This document shows, piece after piece, positions 41,372-50,613 of a DNA stretch of 64,000 bases (its first letter is position 1; each line of letters begins with the position of its first letter). Source of the DNA: Gemmatimonadetes bacterium 2013_60CM_65_52 (GTDB lineage Bacteria > Gemmatimonadota > Gemmatimonadetes > Gemmatimonadales > Gemmatimonadaceae); contig NGFI01000002.1 in NCBI GenBank assembly GCA_002215645.1, positions 62,001 to 126,000 on the forward strand, in the 5' to 3' direction. Below the pieces are notes generated by a model. It had not been told where the DNA came from. It saw only the letters and a list, made by a program, of their open reading frames with translations, and searched no databases. The translations under genes and the position numbers were made by a program.

Positions 41372-44300
41372 TCATTCCGTGCCTCCATCTTGTAGATGAA
41401 TGTCTCGCTCACGCCAGAGCGAGTAGACTGCCGGGATGACGGCAAGGGTGAGCACGGTCGACGTGATCATGCCACCCACCATCGGCGCGGCGATCCGTTT
41501 CATGACGTCCGCGCCCGTACCCTGGCTCCAGAGAATCGGAACCAGGCCCGCCATGATCGCCATCACCGTCATCATCTTCGGGCGCACACGTTCGACCGCG
41601 CCTCGTTCAACGGCCGCGTCAATATCTCGCCGGTTGGATAGCGGACCGCTGGCCTGCCGCTCGAGATAGGCGTGGTCCAGGTAGATGAGCATGATCACGC
41701 CCGTTTCGGCAGCCACGCCGGCCAGGGCGATGAAGCCGATCGCGACGGCGACGCTCATGTTGTAATCCAGAATCCACATGAGCCACACACCACCAACGAG
41801 CGCAAACGGTAGTGACAGCATGACGATGAGGCTCTCCGTTACCGAGCGGAAATTGAAGTAGAGCAGCAGGAAGATGATCGCGAGCGTGAGCGGTACGACC
41901 ACGCGGAGCTTTCGGGTCGCACGCTCCAGTGCTTCATACTGCCCGGACCATTCGAGTCGGTACCCCGACGGAAGAACGAGACGTCGAGCGAGGAGCCGCT
42001 TCGCGTCGGCCACATAGCTACCGACGTCACGGCCGAGCACGTCCACGTATACGATGTTGTTCAGATAGGCGTCTTCAGACTTGATGAGCGTCGACCCTCT
42101 CGTCACCTGAATGCGGGCCAATTGCCCGAGCGTCACCTGCTGGCCGGCTGGCGTCGCAACAAGGATGTCCGCCAGCTTCTGCGGATCGTCGCGCAATTCC
42201 CGCGGGTATCTCACCAGCACGGAGTACCGCTCCCGCCCATCGATGACCTGTCCGACGTCCATCCCGCCGGCGGCCGTGGCGAGCGCCGTCTGCACGTCGC
42301 CCGGCGTCATGCCAAATCGCGCCGCCGCATCTCGATCGATCGTAATGTCGAGGTACTTGCCGCCGACAGCTCGCTCCGCGAATACGGTGTTCGTTCCTGG
42401 AACGGCCGGCAGAAGTCCCTCGATCTGTTTGCCGAGGGCGTCCAGTGTATCGAGGCTCCGCCCAAACAGTTTGATGCCCACAGGCGTCTTGATTCCCGTG
42501 GTCAGCATGTCGAGGCGGTTCTTGATCGGCATCGACCACATGTTGCCCACGCCCGGCGTTTTGACGGTGTTGTTGGCCTCGGCCACGATTGAGTCGTACG
42601 ACACGCCGCGCCGCCACTCGCTCCTGTCCTTGAGAATCGCGATGGTCTCGATCATCGACATCGGGGCCATGTCCGTCGCCGACTCTGCGCGGCCGATCTT
42701 GCCGAGGACCATGCGCACTTCCGGGATGCGCGCGAGCGCTGCATCTCGCTGTTGCAGGATCATTTTTGCCTGCGCGGAGCCGACACCGGGAAAGAGCGAT
42801 GGCATGTCCATGATCGAGCCTTCATTCAGCGGCGGCATGAACTCGCTGCCGAGCCGTGTCCACGGGAAGATGGTCGCGATCAGAACCGTGCCCGCAACGA
42901 CGATCGTCTGCCATCGGTGGCGAAGCACAAACTCGATCACCGGACGGTACAGGCGAATCAGAACGCGATTCACGGGATTGGCCGCCTCTGGCCTCACGCC
43001 CCGCCGAATGACCAGTCCCATCATCACCGGCACGAGCGTGATGGACAGCAGCGAGGCCGATGCCATGGAAAGAGTTTTCGTCCACGCAAGCGGTTTGAAG
43101 AGGCGCCCCTCCTGTGCCTCGAGCGCGAATACAGGCAAGAACGACACTGTTATAATCAACAGCGACACGAAGAGCGCCGGCCCAACCTCCTGCGCCGAGT
43201 CGACGACCAGGTCCCAGTGGGAGCGCGGGCTCCCGTCGCGTTCGTTGCGCTCGATGTGCTTGTGAAGGTTCTCCACCATGACGATCGCCGCGTCGATCAT
43301 TGCGCCGATCGCGATGGCGATACCGCCCAAGCTCATGATGTTCGCATTCAGCCCAAGCCCTTTCATCGCGAGCAGGGCCATGAGAATGCCGAGCGGCAGC
43401 GTAAGAATGGCGACGAGCGCGCTTTCTGCGTGCAATAGAAAGAGAACGGTTACAAGCGCCACGATGATCGACTCCTCGACGAGCTTGCCGCGGAGCGTGT
43501 GGATCGCCGCCTCGATAAGACCCGAGCGATCATATCCGTTCACGAACACCACGCCCTTCGGAAGCGCCCTCTGGATCTCGGCCATCTTCGCCTTTACGCC
43601 GTTGATCACGTCGAGCGGGTTCCCGCCGTACCGCATGACCACCCAACCGGTCACGATCTCCCCACGACCATCAAGGTCCGCAATGCCGCGCCGGATGTCC
43701 GGACCGATCTGCACGTTCGCGACGTCCGAGAGCATGATCGGCGTTCCCCCCGTGCCCACGCCGAGCGCCACGCGGCGAATGTCGTCGAGATTCTGGAATC
43801 GACCGCGCGCGCGAACCACGTACTCGTTGCCGCTCATCTCCAGGACGCGTCCGCCCACGTCGGCGTTCGAGTTGCGCACGGCGTCGGTGACGCGACTGAG
43901 TGGAATCCGATAGGCCAGCAGCTTGGCAGGATCTACCTCGATCTGGTATTGCTTCGCGAAGCCGCCGAACGAGGCGACCTCGGCGACTCCGGACACCGAC
44001 GTGAGCGCCGGTCGTACCGTCCAGTCCTGGAGCCCGCGAATTTGGGCGAGATTGAGCTTCCCGGTGGTGTCTGTGAGGATGTACTGCATGACCCAGCCGA
44101 CGCCGGTGGCGTCCGGCCCAAGCGTCGGCTGCGCACCCTCCGGCAGCTTGTTGCGCACGCCGTTCAGATACTCGAGCACTCGGCTTCGTGCCCAGTAGAG
44201 ATCCGTGTTGTCCTCGAAGACGACGTAGACGGCGGACAACCCGAACTGGCTCATGCCGCGCACGAACTTGATCTTCGGGACCTTCAGCAGCTCCGTCGAC

Positions 44301-44506
44301 AGCGGATAGGTGACCTGGTCTTCGACGAGCTGCGGCGCTTGCCCCGGCCACTCGGTCATGACGATTACTTGCACGTCCGACAAATCCGGAATGGCGTCGA
44401 CGGGCGTGTGGAACAGTGCCCAGAGGCCGGCGAGCGTCACGGCGACGGTGCCGAGGATGACCAGCAGTTTGTGACGCACCGACCACGCAATGATGTATTG
44501 CAGCAT
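41372..44506 (-). CDS. cusA: Heavy-metal RND efflux pump, CusA/CzcA type
   Basis: A 1044-residue inner-membrane resistance-nodulation-division pump. It starts 'MLQYIIAWSVRHKLLVILGT', and the family signatures 'HTPVDAIPDLSDVQVIV', 'YDRSGLIEAAIHTLRG', 'GGIAIAIGAMIDAAIVMVEN' (proton relay Asp) and 'SMPIKNRLDMLTTGIKTPVG' are present. The last motif carries the methionines of the CusA-type monovalent-metal path, so Cu(I)/Ag(I) export is favoured over the zinc-type CzcA. It follows cusB by 9 bp. Confidence 0.94.
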   Translation of the reverse strand: MLQYIIAWSVRHKLLVILGTVAVTLAGLWALFHTPVDAIPDLSDVQVIVMTEWPGQAPQLVEDQVTYPLSTELLKVPKIKFVRGMSQFGLSAVYVVFEDNTDLYWARSRVLEYLNGVRNKLPEGAQPTLGPDATGVGWVMQYILTDTTGKLNLAQIRGLQDWTVRPALTSVSGVAEVASFGGFAKQYQIEVDPAKLLAYRIPLSRVTDAVRNSNADVGGRVLEMSGNEYVVRARGRFQNLDDIRRVALGVGTGGTPIMLSDVANVQIGPDIRRGIADLDGRGEIVTGWVVMRYGGNPLDVINGVKAKMAEIQRALPKGVVFVNGYDRSGLIEAAIHTLRGKLVEESIIVALVTVLFLLHAESALVAILTLPLGILMALLAMKGLGLNANIMSLGGIAIAIGAMIDAAIVMVENLHKHIERNERDGSPRSHWDLVVDSAQEVGPALFVSLLIITVSFLPVFALEAQEGRLFKPLAWTKTLSMASASLLSITLVPVMMGLVIRRGVRPEAANPVNRVLIRLYRPVIEFVLRHRWQTIVVAGTVLIATIFPWTRLGSEFMPPLNEGSIMDMPSLFPGVGSAQAKMILQQRDAALARIPEVRMVLGKIGRAESATDMAPMSMIETIAILKDRSEWRRGVSYDSIVAEANNTVKTPGVGNMWSMPIKNRLDMLTTGIKTPVGIKLFGRSLDTLDALGKQIEGLLPAVPGTNTVFAERAVGGKYLDITIDRDAAARFGMTPGDVQTALATAAGGMDVGQVIDGRERYSVLVRYPRELRDDPQKLADILVATPAGQQVTLGQLARIQVTRGSTLIKSEDAYLNNIVYVDVLGRDVGSYVADAKRLLARRLVLPSGYRLEWSGQYEALERATRKLRVVVPLTLAIIFLLLYFNFRSVTESLIVMLSLPFALVGGVWLMWILDYNMSVAVAIGFIALAGVAAETGVIMLIYLDHAYLERQASGPLSNRRDIDAAVERGAVERVRPKMMTVMAIMAGLVPILWSQGTGADVMKRIAAPMVGGMITSTVLTLAVIPAVYSLWRERDIHLQDGGTE

Positions 44507-44515
44507 GGTCGTCGC

Positions 44516-45790
44516 CTATGGCTTCGGAGTGGTCTTCTTCGCGACGACCGGGGCGGGCATCGCCATGCCGGGCATGTCCGGCATGTTCTGCTTCCGGCTC
44601 ACGACGCCGGAATTCATCTGACCGATCATCGACCGCATCACTTCGGCCAGGTTGGATTCGGAGTCGAGGAGGAACTGCGCCGATGTCACGACGCGTTGCC
44701 CTGGCTCCAATCCCGCGAGCACTTCGGTGTAGTCGGACGTGACGGCGCCGAGCTCGATGTCGTGCGGCATGAGCGAGCCTCCGCCCATATCGACAAACAC
44801 GACATTTCGTTCGCCAGTCCGCAGCACCGCCGAGTTGGGTACCGTGAGCGCAGTTCGCGTCGGCGTGATGAGTTGCACCGTGGCATACATCCCCGGCTTC
44901 AACAGACCGCCGGTGTTGGAAACCTCAACGCGCGCGCGAATGGCTCGCGACGTGCTGTCCAGCGTCGGATAGACGTAGGTCACCCGACCCCTCAATGGGT
45001 GTCCCACGAGCCCGGTGATCTGAATGTCGGCGGCAGTGCCCGTCCGAACGGCCGCCGCGTCTGCCTCGCGTAGTTGTATATCGATCCAGACTGCCGATAG
45101 GTCAGCGATTGTGTAAAGCGGTTGGCCACTCATGATCGATTGCCCTTCAACCACTTGCTTGCCAATCACAACGCTGCCCGCCGGGGCATACAGCGTGAGG
45201 GTTCGACGGGGTTGTCCGGTTCGAATCACCTCGTCGATTTGTGCCTCGGTGACGTCCCAAAGCCGGAGTCGCCGCCTTGCTGCGGCGACTAGATCATTAC
45301 CGGTGCCCGGAACGCCAGGCACTGCACCGCGACCGAGCTCCCGCTGAAGTTGGCTGGCCAGCAGCAACTCATGCTGCGCCGCAAGAAGATCCGGCGAAAA
45401 CACGTCGAGCAACGCTTGTCCGCGTCGAACAGGCTGGCCTGTCGCGTTCACATGGAGCCGCTCGACAAAGCCGCCAAACTTCGGCGTTACCTGAACAAGC
45501 CGCGTTTCGTCGACGGCAACGATACCCGTGGTTCGGGCTGTCGTCACGAGGCGTCGCACATCGACGGTGCCAAACGTCACGCCGAATTGTCGAATTTGGC
45601 TTGCGGTCAGTTTCGCTGAGCCGTTGTCGGCCATGTCCATGCCGGACATTCCCGACATGGCACTCGCCGACGATGACTTTGCGGGCGTCGCGGGGGGAAT
45701 CGACTTGCTGCCACGCGAAGCGAGAGTCGCCCAAACGATGCCGGCGAGTAGCACCCCCGCCAGCGCGAACCAGACGTTGCGGCGCCTCAT
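44516..45790 (-). CDS. cusB: RND periplasmic adaptor, CusB type
   Basis: A 424-residue membrane-fusion protein. After an N-terminal anchor, the Met/His-type stretch 'SASAMSGMSGMDMADNG' resembles the metal-capturing N-terminus of CusB; 'GGFVERLHVNATGQPVRRGQ' and 'LYAPAGSVVIGKQVVEGQ' form the split lipoyl domain. The C-terminus also has a Met-rich tail ('NMPDMPGMAMPAP'). It overlaps the outer-membrane gene by 4 bp upstream and is 9 bp from cusA. Cu(I)/Ag(I) capture is inferred from the methionines. Confidence 0.92.
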   Translation of the reverse strand: MRRRNVWFALAGVLLAGIVWATLASRGSKSIPPATPAKSSSASAMSGMSGMDMADNGSAKLTASQIRQFGVTFGTVDVRRLVTTARTTGIVAVDETRLVQVTPKFGGFVERLHVNATGQPVRRGQALLDVFSPDLLAAQHELLLASQLQRELGRGAVPGVPGTGNDLVAAARRRLRLWDVTEAQIDEVIRTGQPRRTLTLYAPAGSVVIGKQVVEGQSIMSGQPLYTIADLSAVWIDIQLREADAAAVRTGTAADIQITGLVGHPLRGRVTYVYPTLDSTSRAIRARVEVSNTGGLLKPGMYATVQLITPTRTALTVPNSAVLRTGERNVVFVDMGGGSLMPHDIELGAVTSDYTEVLAGLEPGQRVVTSAQFLLDSESNLAEVMRSMIGQMNSGVVSRKQNMPDMPGMAMPAPVVAKKTTPKP

Positions 45791-47268
45791 CGTAGCACCT
45801 CCTGACCGACGATTCGCTCCAACTCGGCGAGGTTTTTCGCAAAGTCGCTCAGCGCACGGACGTAGTCCGTCTCATAGTTGAACAGCGCTGCTTGGCCGTC
45901 GAGCACGGTGAGAAACTCGACTTTCCCGGCCTGATAGCTTGCGGTCGAAGACGTGAGCGCAGCGCGCCCCTGCGGCAGAATCGCCTTGGTGTACAGCGCG
46001 AGCTGCGTCCGCTCTCGTTCGAGCTGAGACACGAGCCGCGCGACGTCGGCATTGATCTCGTTGACTTTGCTCCGATGCTCCTCGTGCAACGCCGCGAGCT
46101 CCGCGTCGGCCGCCGCGACGAGTTGATCCTGTTTGCGCCGTCGCTGGATCGGAATGGGGATCGAGACGGTCGCGGTAATCATGTCCGTCAATCCCGGCCT
46201 CAGTCCGTATTGCAGCGAGACGTCGACGTCCGGCAGCATATCTTTTCGCGCCAATTCGGTCCGCACGCCCTGCGCGGCGATCATCGCTTCGTGCTCTCGG
46301 AGTCCTGGATTCTGCCGAATCGCAATCTCTTGCAGTTCGTCCACCGGCGGCAACGGCGAATCGGCTGCGCGCGCGCCGAGCGCGACCGACAAGAATCGTA
46401 TACCGTGTGCAGAGTCGTTGACGGCGGCCCGGACGATGGCGTCAGGTATCGAGGGTGCATCAACCGGTGTATTGCTTGGCCGGTCGAGGATCGCGTTGAA
46501 GCGCGCCAGCGCCGCGCGACGCTGTTCCTTCAGGGTGACAGCACTTTCGGCGACGCGCGCGGCCTCGACGCGCGCCTTGAGCACGTCCTGCTGGCCAGCG
46601 ACGCCGTCACCATATCGCGCCTCGGTCACTTGAATGAACGTGCCGACGACGTCGGCACTGCGGGTTGTTACCGCGAATGCCTGATCGAGGAACGCGAGCT
46701 CGTAGTAGGCGTCCTTCACGTCGCGTGCGACCGTTCGACGCGCGCCATCGAGGGCCGCTTCAGCGGCGTCCGTTTCTTTCTGTGCGGCTTGCGTGCGAAG
46801 GGAGAGCTTCCCGCGATACGGTATCGTCTGCCCAATACCGATCATGCGCATTGTCATCGGATCCGGTCCGCCAACGGCTGGCGCACCGTGCGCGGATTGA
46901 GTCTGCATCTCCTGTCCAAGCGGCTGGTTGATGATGCCGGCCATCAGGGTCGGATCGGGCCGCGCTCCCGCGGCGATGGCGCGATGTCGCGACGCTTCAA
47001 CTCTCGCGGCGGCAGCGCGGACCGCGGGACTGACTCGAAGCGCGCGAGCCTTCAGGGAATCGAGATCGCCGCCAGCCGAGACGCCTGCGGGCGGACGTCC
47101 ATGGATGACATGGACAGAGTCGAGCGCCTGCGCAGAGAGGATTCGCGGCGACACATCAGCAATGGTGGCAAGAGCTGACAGTCCGATCGAGAATCCAAGC
47201 CCGGCGTGGCCATCCAAACCGCGGATAGCTGATGCCGCGGCACAAACAAAGCGAGTGAGGTGACACAT
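45787..47268 (-). CDS. TolC-family outer-membrane channel of the Cus system
   Basis: A 493-residue outer-membrane efflux protein with two OEP repeats: 'DLDSLKARALRVSPAVRAAA' in the first and 'VDELQEIAIRQNPGLREHEA' in the second, each followed by long coiled-coil helices. Met-rich 'PDPMTMRMIGIGQTIPYRGK' is typical for copper-related members. No lipobox is obvious; the start at 47268 ('MCHLTRFVC') is uncertain and the track start at 47346 is 26 codons longer. It is coupled to cusB by an ATGA overlap. Confidence 0.88.
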   Translation of the reverse strand: MCHLTRFVCAAASAIRGLDGHAGLGFSIGLSALATIADVSPRILSAQALDSVHVIHGRPPAGVSAGGDLDSLKARALRVSPAVRAAAARVEASRHRAIAAGARPDPTLMAGIINQPLGQEMQTQSAHGAPAVGGPDPMTMRMIGIGQTIPYRGKLSLRTQAAQKETDAAEAALDGARRTVARDVKDAYYELAFLDQAFAVTTRSADVVGTFIQVTEARYGDGVAGQQDVLKARVEAARVAESAVTLKEQRRAALARFNAILDRPSNTPVDAPSIPDAIVRAAVNDSAHGIRFLSVALGARAADSPLPPVDELQEIAIRQNPGLREHEAMIAAQGVRTELARKDMLPDVDVSLQYGLRPGLTDMITATVSIPIPIQRRRKQDQLVAAADAELAALHEEHRSKVNEINADVARLVSQLERERTQLALYTKAILPQGRAALTSSTASYQAGKVEFLTVLDGQAALFNYETDYVRALSDFAKNLAELERIVGQEVLR

Positions 47269-47382
47269 GAAATACCCGAGTGAAGTCCACGGTACGTCGA
47301 CACTCGGCTCATCGGAGTCGAACACGTGCGCACCGACCGCCCGCATCGACCGTCACGTTGTGACCGGCGCGCGGAAGCGGCA

Positions 47383-47401
47383 CTACAACAGGCAGTTGTA
47401 G
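47383..47401. promoter_or_regulatory. Dyad CTACAAC/GTTGTAG upstream of the Cus operon
   Basis: CTACAAC (47383-47389) and GTTGTAG (47395-47401) are perfect inverted repeats around five bases. They lie 115-133 bp upstream of the TolC-type start and just after the stop of the Met/His-rich gene. The ACTACA/TGTAG half-sites recall BlaI/CopY-type operators, but no such regulator is in the window. It could equally be a short terminator stem. Confidence 0.35.
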
Positions 47402-47406
47402 AGGGA

Positions 47407-47823
47407 CTACGCTCTCGGAGGGGGCGGCTCGGGCGGATGTCCGCGCGAGGGCGGCATCAAGACATGGAGTATCGCAACAGCAGCGGGCGCATCAGCGGCG
47501 ACACGCAGGGCCTGCGCCGGCGAAGTGATCGCCAGCGCCAAGCATGGCGTCGCGACTCGACACCCGTCCGGCGCCCAGGGGAACTCACACGGACGGTGTT
47601 GATGTGTTGGCGTCTTCGAGTGACTCTCGGTGGCGCCACGTGGCATGTCCGGCATGTCCATGCCGTTTGTCGTTGCAGCTGACATGTCCGTGCCGACCAT
47701 CGCCTCGGCTTGCGAACCCGATATGTTCGCCATGACACACGCGAACCCGCTCCCAACCCACATCGCGTGGAGCAGGACGAGGTTTGCCACTGTCGCGATC
47801 AGACGCCGGTGCCGACAAAGCAT
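47407..47823 (-). CDS. Met/His/Cys-containing small secreted protein linked to Cus genes
   Basis: A 138-residue protein with a signal peptide ('ATVANLVLLHAMWVGSGFAC') and a metal-ligand-rich middle: 'TNGMDMPDMPRGATESHSKT' and 'PTHQHRPC'. Two further cysteines lie in 'PDGCRVATPC', and the C-terminus is Pro-rich ('PPSRGHPPEPPPPRA'). I do not recognise a named family; layout and position upstream of the Cus genes suggest periplasmic copper binding, like other small Met-rich copper proteins. Its start is only about 28 bp from the truncated hydrolase, so it marks the edge of the copper block. Confidence 0.65.
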   Translation of the reverse strand: MLCRHRRLIATVANLVLLHAMWVGSGFACVMANISGSQAEAMVGTDMSAATTNGMDMPDMPRGATESHSKTPTHQHRPCEFPWAPDGCRVATPCLALAITSPAQALRVAADAPAAVAILHVLMPPSRGHPPEPPPPRA

Positions 47824-47850
47824 GATTCAACATACCTCCGGCGGCGACTG

Positions 47851-48423
47851 GAGCAAAGTTCCGCCGGTGGTCTCGGTGCGCTCAGCGACGGCAAGCAGCT
47901 CGACTACGCCTACGGACTCGAGCTGCGCCATTATCGGGGCCTGCCGATCATCGAGCACGGCGGCAGCACGGGAGGATGCAGGGCCGAGACGCTGCGGTTT
48001 CCCACTCTACACACGAGCTTCGTGGCCCTGTGCAATGCCAGCAACGCCGATCCGACGACGCTGATGCGCAGAGTTGCCGACGTGGTGCTCGCGTCGCGCT
48101 TCGTGGACCCTCTGCCGGCGGTCAGCATGCGAAGCGCCGAAGCAACCAGCGTGGCGCCAGCCGTGGGCGTCATCGTTCCGCGGGCGGATCTCTCGCGTTA
48201 CGGGGGAACGTTCTATTCCGACGAGCTTGACGCGGTTTATCTCCTGGGCGCGACAGACAATGGCCTGGTGCTGCGCCGAGCTCGCGGGCCGGCAGACACT
48301 CTTCAGGCGGTCGACGCGCGGACGTTTCGCGGTGCCGGCATCATCCTGAACTTCTCCGCGGACGCCGCGACCTTCACCGTCGATGCGGGTCGGGTGCGCG
48401 GTATCGCATTCCGGCGGCGATAG
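47851..48423 (+). pseudogene. Serine hydrolase (beta-lactamase family) C-terminal fragment
   Basis: The frame carries the end of a class C-type serine hydrolase: 'DGKQLDYAYGLELRHYRGLP' followed by the third active-site box 'IIEHGGSTGGCRAE', 'FVALCNASNADPTTLMRRVA' and a DUF3471-like C-terminal domain. The SxxK and YxN boxes and some 250 N-terminal residues are missing; upstream codons belong to the antisense of the Met/His-rich gene. The break lies between about 47824 and 47860. The intact homologue at 59186-60763 shows what is lost. A 12-bp-stem terminator behind it is preserved. Confidence 0.75.
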
Positions 48424-48440
48424 CGCCCTTCTCGCGCTGA

Positions 48441-48470
48441 CCGGTGGTTCGGTTCACTCCGAACCACCGG
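48441..48470. terminator. Bidirectional terminator hairpin, perfect 12-bp stem
   Basis: CCGGTGGTTCGG (48441-48452) and CCGAACCACCGG (48459-48470) pair perfectly around a 6-base loop. It lies between the stop of the truncated hydrolase (plus) and the stop of the VOC gene (minus), the expected place for a shared terminator. Confidence 0.75.
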
Positions 48471-48482
48471 AAGGCCCGCGTT

Positions 48483-49304
48483 TCATTTCTTCGAGTGCAC
48501 CGCGAACTGTGCGCCCTGCGGATCGCTCAGCACTGCGATCCGGTCGCCGCCAGGCACCTCCATCGGTCCGGAGATCAGCTTGGCGCCGGCCTTCTGTGCC
48601 CGTTCCGCCGCGGCGTCCGCGGTATCGTCCACACGGATATAGTGGAGCCAGTACGTTCCCGGCGCCTGCGCCGATTTCTTCATGATTCCGCCGTACGTGA
48701 AGCGGTCGCGCCCGAACATGTAATAGTTGCCCATCTCGCCCATGTCGAACTCGTCCTTCTTCACCCAGCCGAAAAGCTGTTCGTAAAAGCGGATCGCTGC
48801 GCCCTGGTCACTGGTCGTGAGCTCGTGCCAGGAAAACTCACGCGGCTTGGGATCGGACTCGGCTTGCGGGGGGGTGGCGCTCGTGACCACAGCGAACGCC
48901 GCGCCCTGCGGATCCTGCAACACGGCGAACCGGCCCGCCTTCTCCATTGTCTTTGCGGGCATGAGCACCTTGCCACCCATCGCCACTGTGTGCTTCACGG
49001 CCGCATCCGCATCCGGCACCTCGGTGTAGGCGACCCAGCTCGGCCGAGCGCCCATCGCAGCAGCCTCGGCTGGTAGTTGCAGCAGGCCACCGATCATCGA
49101 ATCGGGTGTGTCGCCAGCGAGCCAGAAGGTGTAGTCGATCTCGCCGCCTTCCATCGCGCTGGTCTTCCACCCGATGACCTTCTCGTAGAAGGCCTTCGCT
49201 GCCGCCGGGTCGGTGGTCGCGAGCTCATGCCAGACGAATCGGCCGCGCGTCTCAGCTGCCGAGGTTGCCGAGGTTGCCGAGGGTTCCTTTGCCGTCGTTG
49301 CCAT
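48483..49304 (-). CDS. Two-domain VOC (glyoxalase/bleomycin-resistance fold) protein
   Basis: A 273-residue protein with two tandem VOC domains. Domain 1: 'GRFVWHELATTDPAAAKAFY' to 'AVLQDPQGAAFAVV'; domain 2: 'EFSWHELTTSDQGAAIRFYE' to 'AVLSDPQGAQFAVH'. Each has the 'WHEL...D...A..FY' start and 'DPQGA.FA' end typical of the soil-bacterial group annotated as glyoxalase/hydroxylase of unknown substrate. The N-terminal 'SATSATSAAETRG' is low complexity. It stands alone, with its terminator at 48441-48470. Confidence 0.88.
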   Translation of the reverse strand: MATTAKEPSATSATSAAETRGRFVWHELATTDPAAAKAFYEKVIGWKTSAMEGGEIDYTFWLAGDTPDSMIGGLLQLPAEAAAMGARPSWVAYTEVPDADAAVKHTVAMGGKVLMPAKTMEKAGRFAVLQDPQGAAFAVVTSATPPQAESDPKPREFSWHELTTSDQGAAIRFYEQLFGWVKKDEFDMGEMGNYYMFGRDRFTYGGIMKKSAQAPGTYWLHYIRVDDTADAAAERAQKAGAKLISGPMEVPGGDRIAVLSDPQGAQFAVHSKK

Positions 49305-49381
49305 ACTTCCTCCTTACGCAGGATCGTGAGTTGAACACGGTGGGCCGGCGTAATTCGCGGCAACATGTGCGCCGGAGGCGC

Positions 49382-50602
49382 CTACGGTCTCCGCCGAAAC
49401 AAGGTGAGATCGATCGCCTCGCCCATGGCGCGATAGCCGGCGTCGCCCGGATGCAGGTGATCTCCCGAATCATAGGCCGGCAGAAACTGCAGTGGATTGG
49501 CGGGATCCCGCGTCGCCGCATCGAAGTCGATGACGCCGTCGAATTCCCCGCTCGTGCGGATGAACGCGTTCACCGCTGCACGCCGTGCTTCGAGCGCGGG
49601 GGTGAATGATGCGCGCACTCCGGCGGGCGTCAGCGTGGCGCCGAAGATCACGATCCCGCGATCGTGCGCCCGCGCAATGAGTTGCCGATAGCCAACAATG
49701 ATGTCCTCGGCCGTCGTGCCATCCGTCGCGCTCCGGCCGATGTCGTTGATTCCCTCGAGGACGATCACGTGCGTCAGTCCTGGCGTCATCAGCACGTCAC
49801 GATCGAACCGTGCCAGCGCGCTCGGCCCTGCACCGAGAGTGAGCACGCGCCCCCCCGAGATGCCGGCGTTCACCACCGCCTTCAACGGCTCGGCGCTGGC
49901 GAGCAGTCGGGCGGCGAGAACATTGGGCCAGCGCGTGTTTGCATCTCGCTTCGAGCCTGCACCATCGGTGATCGAGTTCCCGATTGTCGCGATCACGCCC
50001 GTCGCGGCACGATTGGTCACGTCCACGCCGACGAGGAACGGCCAGACGTAGATGCTCGTGTCGGCGACAAAGGTGCGTGCGCCCGCAACATTGCCGCGCC
50101 GCACGTAACTGGTTTGCAGCGCAAGCGGATGGCGCGTCATCAAGCGAGCCGAATCGGCAAAATGAAGACTGATGGCCAGGTCGCGTAGCGCCGGAATCGG
50201 GATGGCGACGGGATCGCTGAATGCGACGGCGCCCGGCCGCAGCGTCACCCACGACCGCCCGCCGAAGGTCAATGCACGATCCGTGGATGCGTCGATGGCC
50301 GGTCCGGAATCGCGAACAGCAATGTGAGCGGCGTCGATGGCGAGCGGGCGATCTCCGTATTCATTCGACAACCGGATGCGGGTGTCGTCACCGCCAATCG
50401 ACGTATGGACGATGAGGCGGACCGTCTGGTCGAACAGCGTCGGCGTGCGATCGACCGAGTCGCGCGGAGGGCGCGGTACATCGTACGGGCTCGCGGTCCA
50501 CGTGGCGAACCAGCCCGAGGGTGCTGCGGGGACGATTGCCTGGCTCGATGGACGCGCGCAGGCACCGCAGAAAACGACGACCAGCAGGAGACAGCGACGC
50601 AT
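49382..50602 (-). CDS. SGNH/GDSL-family esterase lipoprotein
   Basis: A 406-residue exported hydrolase. 'RCLLLVVVFCGACARPSS' is a lipoprotein signal (lipobox CGAC). An N-terminal beta domain ('VRLIVHTSIGGDDTRIRLSN') is followed by the SGNH core: Ser in 'ATIGNSITDGAGS', Gly in 'AGISGGRVLT', Asn in 'LEGINDIGRS' and Asp/His in 'DHLHPGDAGYRAMG'. This two-domain form acts on acetylated glycans or rhamnogalacturonan-like polymers. The ORF track fuses it to the antisense of the upstream gene; ATG 50602 marks the real start. It follows the coiled-coil protein gene by 11 bp. Confidence 0.9.
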   Translation of the reverse strand: MRRCLLLVVVFCGACARPSSQAIVPAAPSGWFATWTASPYDVPRPPRDSVDRTPTLFDQTVRLIVHTSIGGDDTRIRLSNEYGDRPLAIDAAHIAVRDSGPAIDASTDRALTFGGRSWVTLRPGAVAFSDPVAIPIPALRDLAISLHFADSARLMTRHPLALQTSYVRRGNVAGARTFVADTSIYVWPFLVGVDVTNRAATGVIATIGNSITDGAGSKRDANTRWPNVLAARLLASAEPLKAVVNAGISGGRVLTLGAGPSALARFDRDVLMTPGLTHVIVLEGINDIGRSATDGTTAEDIIVGYRQLIARAHDRGIVIFGATLTPAGVRASFTPALEARRAAVNAFIRTSGEFDGVIDFDAATRDPANPLQFLPAYDSGDHLHPGDAGYRAMGEAIDLTLFRRRP

Positions 50603-50613
50603 GGGAGAACCCC

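Noticed and set aside
43499-45073. 524-aa plus-strand ORF across cusA/cusB
   Set aside because: Antisense shadow; His/Arg-rich with no domain, whereas the minus strand has complete RND and adaptor motifs.
49265-49300. GAGGTTGCC tandem repeats at the N-terminus of the VOC gene
   Set aside because: They encode a low-complexity Ser-Ala-Thr start and are too short and few to be a separate repeat element.
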